A stretch of 64,000 nt of DNA, from positions 800,829 through 864,828 of the forward strand of contig CACVBU010000050.1 in NCBI GenBank assembly GCA_902728285.1, read 5' to 3'. Source of the DNA: Clytia hemisphaerica (lineage: Eukaryota > Cnidaria > Hydrozoa > Leptothecata > Clytiidae). The notes beneath the pieces were generated by a model. It saw nothing but the letters and a program-made list of their open reading frames with translations. It made no database searches and had not been told where the DNA came from. The translations under genes and the position numbers were made by a program. Positions 9,562-21,500 of the stretch are shown here, in pieces. Position 1 is the first letter of the stretch. Every line of letters starts with the position of its first letter.

Positions 9562-12500
9562 TTCATTTCATGTGATGTGATTGGAGTGTTTTCATATTTG
9601 TTTTGTGATTTTGGTCCACAATTTGTCGTCCATGATTCTGACGGTGAAGAATATAAAGAAGTCTTCATTGGCAACATCTCGAAAGTAAGTAAATCCAACT
9701 CTCTCTAATTCGATCTTCAAGTTACCAAGAATCGAGTTACGGAGAGCAATAATAATACTTTTCATCTGACTGGACAAATGTTTTACTTTAGGCGTACAAA
9801 CTTTCTCGAGGTGGAGAAATCGCGAAATTTACGACATAAATTTTCGCAAATTAAAGATGAAGATATTTCTTTCGGAAATTTCAAAATTTTGAAACACTCA
9901 CCCCAAAGCTAACTAAAATAGTAAATATTTTCAGCTTGTATTCTAAACTATTTTTGCGAGCATAAACTTTTGCGAGTTACTTTCATATTAAGAAATTTCA
10001 AAGACATTTACCGAAAAACGCAAATCTCGAAAGTTTGCGCTTGAATAAATCTGTACGCCTAAAGTAGTTCGGATTACAGAAAGGTTCGGATTAAAGAGTG
10101 TTGACTGTATGATCGCAAGGCACTTGAAGTACCTCAATTTTTGTGATTTTATATCTAGCGCTTTCGCAAAGGTAAATTTTGGGAAACACGCACCATTAGT
10201 GCCCTATGAAATTCTTGAAATGATTTAAATTTAGCATTCAACCTCCTCTAAAATCCTCTATTTTGGCGAGAATGGTCAAGCCTTGCTGTTGTCTATGTTA
10301 AGATCTAAGAAAAGTTTTCGTTGAAAGGCTTTTCATTTTTATATAACCAGGATTTTCCCAACTTAGTAATTATAAAAAAATATTTATGCCAAAAAGCTAC
10401 GTTTTATTTCTTTTCTCGATCTAATCTAACATCCTAAGTTTTTGATATTGTTTTGTGTTTGATTTTTAGTCTAACCCATGCACGATTGACACACTAGACT
10501 ATCGGCGACATGGTCTACAAACTGGCGACACAATTCTCTTACGGGAAATCAAGGGTATGGACACACTGAATGAAACTACACACAAGATCAAATACATTTC
10601 AACAAGTTCGTTTAGTTTAGAACTCGATACGACAGGTAGTGAATACGGGCCTTACACTCATGGTGGCGTGCTTAAGAAAATTAAACAACCTACAACGATG
10701 GAGTTCGGATCTTTGGAAGACCAATTAAAAACACCAGACGTTGTGGTCAACGATTTATCGAAACTAGATGCACCTATATTGAGTTTGATTGCTCTATCTA
10801 CGCTTTTGAAAAATAAAGACACCTTAACCTCGTTAAGTTCAAATGAAGAGTTATTTTTAAACGAATGTCGAACAGTAAATTCACAACCATCCAATCCCTC
10901 AGAGGGTTTAAATGAAGATTACCTGAAGTGTTTGTACAGGACTTGCAAAGGAAAATTAGCGCCGCTCTGTGCAGCCATCGGCGGTATTTGTGCACAAGAA
11001 GTGTTAAAAGGACTTTCAGGAAAGTTCAGTCCGTTGAAACAATGGTTGTTTTTGGATGGTGTGGAAGTTTGTAGTGATTCTCAAAGATGCCAGGGTGAAG
11101 GTGATTTTCATTACACCCTTTTTTATATATATAACATAAAAGCGACCGTAGCATAAAGGTAGAGCATCCAGCTACGGTGCGCAAGGTTGTGGGTTCGATC
11201 CCCAGCTGGGTTATACCAAAGATTGCCAAAATGGTGCTTGATTCTTCTCTGCTTGATGCTCAGCAACTATAAAGATGGATCACAAGGATAAGTGGAGAAA
11301 TCCAGGGAAAGGAGTGGCGCCCTCCTCTACCTTCGGGTAGACAGTTATACGAAAAGGGAGCCTTCGGGTCGCCCTCGACTGCGGTCGCAAACACCCTTTT
11401 TTATATATAAGAACAATTTTATAAGAACATGAGGCTGAAAATTGGCCAAAACCTAAAGAACCAATTAAAAACATCTGAGCCTCAGCTTTCGAAATAACTA
11501 AGAAAGTACAGATTTTGACAGATTTAAACCCATTTTTAAGAACATCGTAAGCTGTCAAACTCTCCTTTGAAACAAGAGACCTTTATCAAAATACACGTTT
11601 TTTATAAGATTAATTTTATAAGAACACGAGGTTGAAAATTGGCCAAAACCAAGGGATGAGCTGGGGTTTTTATAAGATACCTCACCTAACTGATTAGTCA
11701 TTTGAAGTAATAGAAATGACTCGTTATTTAAAAAAAAAGTAACAAAATAGTTTTATTATAGGTTAACGACCAATCAAATCAAATTAAAGCTCGTAAAAAC
11801 TCCCAACTTATCCCAAAACCTAAGAACAAATTAAGAACAATCTGAGGCTCAGCTCGAGCGAATATTTAAGAACAAACTAAATAAGACCAAGGCTGAATCA
11901 AGAATATTGGGATATAAACACCGTTACACACAGGGCTTTATAGTCATTCTAATTTTATCCACTAAATTTTTATTTATAAAGGCTCAAAATGAATGAATTG
12001 TTCTAGAGTCATATTACAATAGGAGCAATTTAAGAATATTTAAGCCTGAATATTTCAGAAAATTTAAAACCACAAAGCATGAGCCAAAATTTACAAGTTC
12101 TTTCAAAAAATAAACATGTGTACGCTTTTTTTTTATAAGAATGGTGTTTTTTCATTTCATCATGGATATTCTTAACTTTTTGGAGAAAATCATCCAAAAA
12201 TATTCTTACGGTATTCTTATGTTAAGATCAAAGTTGGCAATCTACAGGTTAAAATGTATTAAAAATGGCATTCTTAGGTTCAGTTGCTAAATTCCATGAT
12301 GGTGATATTCTTACCATATTCTTAATTTTTTGGCCATTTTCATCATGGGCATTCTTATAAAGTGTATCCTTATAAAAAAAGCGTGTAATATTTAACAAAG
12401 AGTTAGTTTGAGAAATTTATTACATTATCGAGCTGATAATACTAAAATATAAAAAATATTTTCATATTTGACATCAGATGATTGATTCTATTTACAGGCA

Positions 12501-15500
12501 AATACGGCCAACTTCTGAACTGTATCTCCAAAGACTTATTCACCAAACTTCAGAACACACGTCTATTCATGGTTGGGTGTGGCGCAATCGGTTGTGAAAT
12601 GTTGAAAAATTATGCTCTATTGGGCATCTCAGGTGGTCAGGATGGAAGGATCACTATCACTGATAACGACTTAATTGAGAAATCTAATTTGAATCGACAG
12701 TTCTTATTCCGACCATGGCATATTCAGGTATTTAGATCCTTCCGTTTGAGCTCAAATGTTCCGAATGTTGCCTAAACAGTGGGACTTTCCCAAAAAACGG
12801 GACTTTCCCTGAATAGTGGGATTCTCCCACAAAGGTTTATTTCTCATCTCTCAGTCGTCTTTTTGAATAGATTATATTTTCCTTTTTTTCGACATTAACA
12901 TTTATCAAAGTTGGGGTTTGGCGGCTTCTTAATTATGAATTTTGTTGTTGAGCTCGAGGGAAGAAACTTTTTTGCGAATTTTTCAAATTTAGTTTTTTTT
13001 TTTTTTTGTGCTTAAACCTGAATTTCTTTCCTTCCATCCAGCTGCTTATCATAAAATTAATTTTTCAGCCGTTTTGAGGTAAATTTAATAAACAAAGTGG
13101 AGCCCGCTCAAGTTTTAATGAAAAATTCGCGAAAGTATTTTAAATAAAGTTGTAAAATGCCTACGATAACACACTTATCTCGCATTCCTTATATAAACAT
13201 TAGAGTGATTGCGAAATACTTACTAAGTATATTGTCTAGCTCTACCAACCTTTTGGTTGGATTTTAAAAACAATCTAAAGCACTCCGAGGTATTCAAAAA
13301 GCTAATATGCTATAAAATATTGGTCTAAAATTTTCTCTACGTAAACATTAGGGTGATTGCGAAATATTTGCTAGCTTCTGACGCTGGGATCTCTTCACAC
13401 ACTCAAACTATAAAAACAATCCGCAGCAAATACAGTAGAGCCTCGATAACTCGAACCTTTATAACTGTCAAATTCTCTTCAATGTCTCAACCAAGTCTTT
13501 CTTTAACTAGAACAAGTTGGTTCTCTCAGTAAACCAACACTTAATAAACCGGTCTCTATTACTCAAAAAATATTGCGTTACCCGTACCTTACGAGTTATG
13601 GAAACTCCATTTTTATCGACCGCCGGAGGCGGTTTCTTTCATAGTGGTACGCTAATCTCGTTTTGCCTTGGCTAATTACTTTGTCTGCCATTTACTTTCA
13701 GTTTTTTTAACTAGATTACCCAGGTGTTTCTCTTTTTTTTTCCCTGAATGTCTTTTATTCGGAATTGAATAATCGAGACATGAAAAATGACTATATTGTA
13801 ATCTGTTTTCAATGAATAATCTAAAATGTACTGGAGATGACATGTAGGCGTTAATAATGTGCGTGCGCTCTTTCGCGAGCGTGATGCGTGATGGAAGGCG
13901 GTCGTTTCAGTGTGGTTTAGATCCACACTGTGACCTAGTTAATTTCGCCTTAGCGAAAGTATTACGATAGGCATTCAGCGGCGGCGGTTGTGTCATCGTA
14001 CGAAAATTTAGAAAACGAAAGTACTCGATACGGTGGACGAACTTACTAAACTTGATTTACACTTTACACGTTCGTATAACCACGGACGATTTTCGCGGGT
14101 TTTCTTTGGATTACGTCATATATCTTTGTGTCTTTAGCTTCACAGTTTGGATTTTTTCTTTATTTTCTTATAAGCATATACTTTATAAGAATCAAATCAA
14201 TAACTCTTGATAAACGGTGATATACCCTTCGGTAATTAGTTCTTACAAAGTAAACAAGGGATGGCACACAATATGAGCATATTTATTTTTCTTATAAGCA
14301 TATACTTTATAAGAATCAAATCAATAACTCTTGATAGATGGTGATATACCTTTCGGTAATTAGTTCTTACAAAGTAAACAAGGGATGGCGCACAGTATTA
14401 GCATATTCATTTTTTCTTATAAGCATATACTTTATAAGAATCAAATCAATAACTCTTGATAGACTGTGATATACCTTTCGGTAATTAGTTCTTACAAGGT
14501 AAACAAGGGATGGCACACAATATGAGCATATTCATTTTTTCTTATAAGCATATACTTTATAAGAATCAAATCAATAACTCTTGATAGACTGTGATATACC
14601 TTTCGGTAATTAGTTCTTACTAAGTAAACAAGGGATGGCGCACAATATTAGCATATTTATTTTTCTTATAAGCATATACTTTATAAGAATCAAATCAATA
14701 ACTCTCGATAGAAGGTGATATAGCCTTCAGTTATTAGTTCTTAAGAATTAAACAACCATTGTTCGTAAATTGATCTTATCTGTTTAGCGATTTTGAGCCT
14801 CGTTGTTCATATAAAATTGTTTCATCAAGGCTCGATGTAGAGTAGACTTCAGATTAGCTTTCATCTCTACTTCTTGTTTTTCCCATGCAGTTTAAACTTT
14901 AGGCGATATTTTTGACTTCAAGTCGTCTTGTTTCTATTTCTATTGCTAACTTACTTTAAAATACACTTTGGAATACGGTAGAATTTTTTCAGCAAGTGGG
15001 GGTAAAAACAACCGTCTGAAACTTGATGGGATTTAATATTCCCATATTTTTTATGACCGGGGATTTAAATTCTTTAGTCAGAAAATTCAGTGGGGATGGG
15101 AAAAATAGCATTATATTTTGCCGTGAGGATTGGTTTATTTGATTATTTTTAGTGCGGAAAAATTGGAGTATAATTTCCCACCGGGAACGCTATTTTGGGC
15201 AATTTTTCCATTTGGAAGGGGTCCTGGTGGATCTCTGAGAAGGGGGTGTTAACTTTGCCCATACGTTTTATTTGCCCATACGTTTTATTTGAGCAACCTC
15301 AAATCCTTTAAGATTTAAGAACAATATTTGACGTCGTAAATATTTTTTTGTTTTCAAGCCGTCTTATTATTTTTGCGAAAGCTAACCTAGCTGGCACACA
15401 ACATCGTTTCAACGTTCATCTAATGTTCACAACGTCAATATAACGTTAGTAAGTAAGTAAGTAAGTAATAGTTTGTTTCATGTTGACGAAAAGGTAGCAA

Positions 15501-18500
15501 CAAAGGCTAATAAAAGTCAACGCTACTTTACAATTAACGTACATGAACGTTGTAACAACGTTGTGTGCCATCTGGGAAGAGGATCTTGTTGTCTTTGTAG
15601 CCTACGGTTCTCCGGTTACATCAATGTTTCTTTTAATGGTGAAAAGCATAACTAGAAGCGTCATGTTTTTCTATATATTCGACCTTCACTATACTCCGTA
15701 CCAAAGTGTATCTCACGTTTATCGCTTCGCAGTACAGGCATTGTCTGTTTGATCAAAAATTCCCGTACGCAAACCTTTGCGATGAAGTATGATTCATAAA
15801 TAGTAACACTTCTCTCATCGTCTCCCCTCTCTCGCCAACACTCTCAAATAGGAAAAGACAATGACAACAGACCCTCTACGGCAATGAATTTTGAAATAAG
15901 CCGTAGATACTGGGTTTGTGTACAGACAACCTTCACTACAACGTTGATAGATTTTTACACTCTGATGATGACTTCTTGTAGTGAGGGTCGAATATAGTTT
16001 TTAAATAAAAACATGACGCTTTAGGTTATTCTTTTTACCTTTAAATTATTAGCCCAAGGAAAGATCTTTCAATGTTTCTTTCTTTTTTAGAAACCAAAAT
16101 CACTAACCGCCTCAGAAGCAGCGAGAGAAATTAACGCAGGTAGTTGTTCTAAGGATTAGATTTAATTGGACTCAAAAATCTCCTTTTCTTAGGGTTGCTG
16201 AATGTTTAAGGTAGAACGTGGAATTAAAATAGAGACTCTCAGTAGAGACTTTGAAGTAGGTGACCCTCACTACGAGGGTCGAAGTATTGTATATTAAAAA
16301 TCGTATAAATGATAAGAACGACCGTACATATAATTATAACCATAATTTATGTTATTGAGTTTTTTTTTTTAAATGGCCTTCGAACATAGATAGATAATGA
16401 TTTCTCTTTTATTTCTTTTAGACTTGCAAATCGAAGCACATCAGAATAAAGGTAAAAGAGAGTTTCTTTAACTCTAACCTCTATAACTCAAATGTCTCCT
16501 TAACTCGAACAAGTTTGCTGGTCCCTTCGTTTAGAAAATGCCTTTTAAAGCCTACTTCATAACTCAAATGTCTCCTTAACTTGGGACGGGTTTGGGACGG
16601 CGAAATATGTCGTTCTTTGATAGTTAAGTTTAGGGTTAAAGTTTCTCGTTCTTTCTGTCGCTTTTTAATAGTTATTTGTCGTTCTTTTTGGTTCTTCTTT
16701 TTGGTCTGGAAACCTTAGATGAACAGTCTCTTACTAGAAAGAGAGACCATCATCCTGCTTCCCTGCACGCTCTGTTTTTAAAAGTACCCGGAATATGTGG
16801 CCCCGTTATGTGGTCTGATTTTTTACACTATTGACTGAGCGGATGTTTATTATGAATAATGATAGGCTTAGCCAGATGGTGATGCGATACCTTAAGGCAA
16901 CTAATTTTTGGTGAAAATTTGTTTTGCGAAATGCAATTTTTACTAAAAATCCTCAAAAACCCCTAGGAATATGAAAGAGTTTTGGCAAAAAATGGGTCTC
17001 ACCCCGCGAAAATTAGCTCCTCAAGATGCGCCAATTCAGTACCTATTCGCACCGCGAAAATAAGTTCCGCGAAAATTAATTTTCACAAATTGGATGGTTT
17101 AGCTACACGAAGTCAAGTCGAGACAATCGAAACTTTGATCATTAGTTGATTACCATATTAATAAAACCCTTATCGAATTTTGTGTGCGCAAGAATACGAA
17201 AAAAATTCCAATATTTATCTAAGAAAAAAATGTAATAATAATATGGATTAAACACATATCTACTTTCAGTTTCACCAGATACGGAATTTTCGACCTATAA
17301 TGATGCGTTTTACAAATCTCAAAATGTCGTCGTGAACGCGCTAGACAATGTAGAAGCAAGGCGATATGTTGATAGGTAAGCTGTTCAACTTTGTGATTAT
17401 TCTCTTTGTTTAAAATTAAGAAACGTGGGCTTCCACATTTGGTTTGTGACATAGAAATGTAAATTTACCAATTCGAGGAGTGATGGGTTTGGCCAAGTGG
17501 TCTAGGGCGTCAGCATCTGAAACCAGGGGTCCTCGCTCCTTCCAATGTTGTTGGAAGTGGACCCTCGTGAGAAGAATCGAAAGACTCTCAAAACATCGAC
17601 TATTATCTCTATCTGTTTATCTATCCAAAAAGCTGTGATCTGGTGATTATAAGAGGGCGTTAAAGAAAAATGGACTTAAAATGAATAGCTTAAAATAGAA
17701 AATATTTTATCACAAAATTATAATGTATTTTTCTTCATTCCTCGTTTCAGTCGATGTGTCACCAATCAATTACCGCTCCTTGAAACTGGCACCATGGGGC
17801 CGAAGGGCCACGTACAGGTAGTCGAATTTTTAATTTTGATAATGGGAATTAAAAAGTTATTACTACCCTAATGTTTTTCTATAACTTTTAGTCAACCATA
17901 TTCGTAATTTCTCTGTTCTCGCAATACACCTAAAATTATTATATTTACGTTACGATTATTCGAACCTGCACATATTCGAATAATTCGGTTATTCAGAGTG
18001 AGATATGGTGTTCCCCTTGGATCGGCTTACCCAACTGGGGCAGAAATACTCGCAGTTGAACTTCAGTTATACGAACTTTCAGTTATTCGAAGCGATTTCT
18101 ATTCCCCGTGGAGCCAATTATAGGCTAAATCAATCACCCTCAGGTATTCAGATTCTTCTTATTGGGATGTCATCGAGTGAGAACATCGATTTTCTGCGAT
18201 TAAAACACTTTTTTTCTTCAAAAAATCAGGTTTCATTAGTCATGGCTATTTACACTCTTCATGGAATTTTTTCAAAAATTTCCATCGCAGAAAAAAAAAG
18301 TGAATATCGGGAAAAATATTGTTGCTATTGTTTTCGAAAACCCACGAAGCTTCTGATTGTTTAAGCGCTGAAATTCTATTGTAATGCCACGTGACTTACG
18401 TAGAATTTCCTACCTAATCACGGCACATTTTTCGGCAAAAGCTTTACATCTAGCCCTTCGGGCTTTTTTAATCTATGTCTTAGACACCTTTCCTTCTGCT

Positions 18501-21500
18501 TAAATGAATCACTATAATTTCCACATCTTTTATCCACTTCACCAGGTTGTGGTTCCATTCAAGACTGAATCTTATTCCGACCAGGTAAGTCTGAAGTAAC
18601 TGATCAGTTCTCTTATTGGTTACCGTATTACTGCTTTTAAACGCTCCCCCTCCCCGCCTCGAATAACCGCCCTCCTAATATCCAGAAGATTTAGGAGTAT
18701 AACGGTATCTTATTATACTGTTCAAACTGATAACAGAATGTTGATATCTAGCATCTAAAGCACGTAGAGTTATTACCGACGGCTTGGTATGCGGGAGAAG
18801 TTTTCCAAAAACAATAACAATTAAGATAAAAATTTTAATACCATTATGCACCTTATTTTGACGTTTTCTAAAGATTGTATTGGAAAGACGGCAATTCTCT
18901 CGGCTAGTTCGGCTAGTTGGCTCTTTGGAGAATTCGGACTAGTTGGCAGAGACTCTCGGCTAGTTGGCAGACTCTCGGCTAGTTTGCAGACTCTCGGCTA
19001 GTTGGCAGACTCTCGGCTAGTTCGCAGACTCTCGGCTAGTTGGCAGACTCTCGGCTAGTTTGCAGACTCTCGGCTGGCAGACTCTCGGCTAGTTTGCAGA
19101 CTCTCGGACGTTGGCAGGCTCTAGAGCTCGACTCTCGGCTAGTTGCAGACTCTCGGCTAGTTTGTAGACTCTCGGCTAGTTGGCAGACTCTCGACTAGTT
19201 TGGCAGGGACTCTCGGTAGTTCGCAGACTCTCGGCTAGTTCGACTCTCGGCTAGTTTGTAGACTCTCGGCTAGTTGCACGGCTGCTAGTTAGACTCTCGG
19301 CTAGTTTGCAGACTCTCGGCTAGTTTGCAGACTCTCGGCTAGTTGGCAGACTCTCGGCTAGTTCGCAGATTCTCGGCTAGTTCGCAGACTCTCGGCTAGT
19401 TGGCAGACTCTCGACTAGTTGGCAGACTCTCGACTAGTTGGCAGACTCTCGGCTAGTTTTTAGACTCTCGACTAGTTTTTCTGCTAGCAGACTCTCGGAC
19501 TAGTTGGCAGACTCTCGGCTAGTTGTAGACTCTCGGTAGTTTGTAGACTCTCGGCTGGCAGACTCTCGACTAGTTGCAGACTCTCGGCTAGACTCTCGGC
19601 TAGTTGGCAGACTCTCGGCTAGTTTGTAGACTCTCGGCTAGTTGGCAGACTCTCGGACTAGTTGGGCAGACTCTCGGCTAGTTTGTAGACTCTCGGCTAG
19701 TTGGCAGACTCTCGACTAGTTGGCAGACTCTCGGCTAGTTTGCAGACTCTCGACTAGTTGGCAGACTCTCGACTAGTTGGCAGACTCTCGGCTAGTTTGT
19801 AGACTCTCGGCTAGTTTGTAGACTCTCGGCTAGTTGGCAGACTCTCGACTAGTTGGCAGACTCTCGGCTAGTTTGTAGTGACTTCGAACTAGTTGGCAGA
19901 CTCTCGGCTAGTTTTTGGCAGACTCTCGACTAGTTGGCAGACTCTCGCTGGCAGACTTGGCGTTGTAGACTCTCGGCTGGTTTGTAGACTCTCGGCTAGT
20001 TGGCAGACTCTCGACTAGTTGGCAGACTCTCGGCTAGTTTGTAGACTCTCGGCTAGTTGGCAGACTCTCGACTAGTTGGCAGACTCTCGGCTAGTTTGTA
20101 GACTCTCGGCTAGTTGGCAGACTCTCGGACTAGTTGGAGTTGACTCTCGGCTAGTTGTGACTCTCGACTAGTTGGCAGACTCTCGGCTAGTTTGTAGACT
20201 CTCGGCTAGTTGGCGGACGATTTAAAGAATCCTAAGATTTGCAAGTTTCTAAGGTTCTAGATTAATGCTGAGTGTTCTACACAAAAAAAGTGAAGTAATC
20301 TTGATAGTTGTATTTTCTCTCTTATCTTTCTAGCGAGATCCCGTAGATGAAGATGTTCCATATTGTACATTGAAATCATTTCCTCAGATCATTGAACACA
20401 CCATCCAATGGGCTAGAGATAAGGTACCTTGTCGAATTCCGAGTGTAACTTGACAACGCACTTGACAAGGACTATAGTCGATGCAATAAACTTTAGGCAT
20501 TCTAGGTCATAGGCGCTTATTTATTATCATAACATAAGCTATTGTCACAAAATCTTGGAAACCATTCTCAAGCGTCCATTGTTATTATGATTATACGGTC
20601 AATAATAGTGGAGTCTTTTTAACTCTAAACCTTTTAACTATAACTCGAATGTCATGAACAAGTTTTATCGTCCTTCAGTTAACAATACCTTATAAACCTT
20701 ACTTCATATCTCGAAACTACCTTAAAGGTTTTGTTTTTACATATTTGTTCCTGTTTCATATTAGACACATATTTCATATCGGGACAGTCAGTGTCTTCCT
20801 ATTGTCATGTTATGCTGATACAAGCAAAAAATGTCTTTCTTTTCCTCTTTCTGACCAATTCGTGTCAATCCAATGTGAAAAAGCTTGTGAATTAAAATTG
20901 ATGTGTAAGCAAACGATATCACTCTTATTTAAAAAGAAAAACCTTTAACTCGAACAAATTTGTGTTCCCCGTGCATGTTCGAATTATGGAGACTCCACTG
21001 TATTGTGCGTTTTGTAAACGATGGATAATTTAGTCCTATAGACCTTTTCAGAAATTACGTTACGAACATCACTTGCCTCGTTTTGAAAATTATTGCCATA
21101 GTGATTAACTCCCAGCGAATTTTATCAAAACTACTTCCTATTCATAAAAGAATCATTTAATGTCTGAAGAGACATAATCACCATGGTAATTGTTTGAATA
21201 CGAGGCAAGTGATGTTCGTGACGTAATTCATGAAAAGGTCTATTGAAAGTCCTGTCTTTTCGATCCTTAGCTAGAGAAAAGATCGTCTTATCCTATCTTA
21301 TATATGTCTCATTTCGTTTTTAAGTTTGAGAAATTGTTCAACTTGAAGCCAACCACGTACAATAAATTCTGGGAAACCCATGGCACACCAGATACTTTCA
21401 AACAGGTTTGACATCATACATTTCTCAAAATTAGCATTGTGATCGTCGCCTCTTATCACACTGATTGTCTTAAGTGCTTCGTCATAAAAGCTGCCTCTGA

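Noticed and set aside
10557..11156. Stand-alone 199-residue gene starting at ATG 10557
   Set aside because: Conserved E1 sequence continues upstream to the acceptor at 10469, and the last 18 codons of the frame run into intron and SINE sequence.
11134..11215. Functional tRNA gene at the SINE head
   Set aside because: Boxes A and B are good, but the acceptor stem does not close, and the same head is repeated with a shared body at 46268.
17483..17580. Functional serine or leucine tRNA gene
   Set aside because: Only the D-arm region fits; no anticodon arm, T-arm or acceptor stem could be paired.
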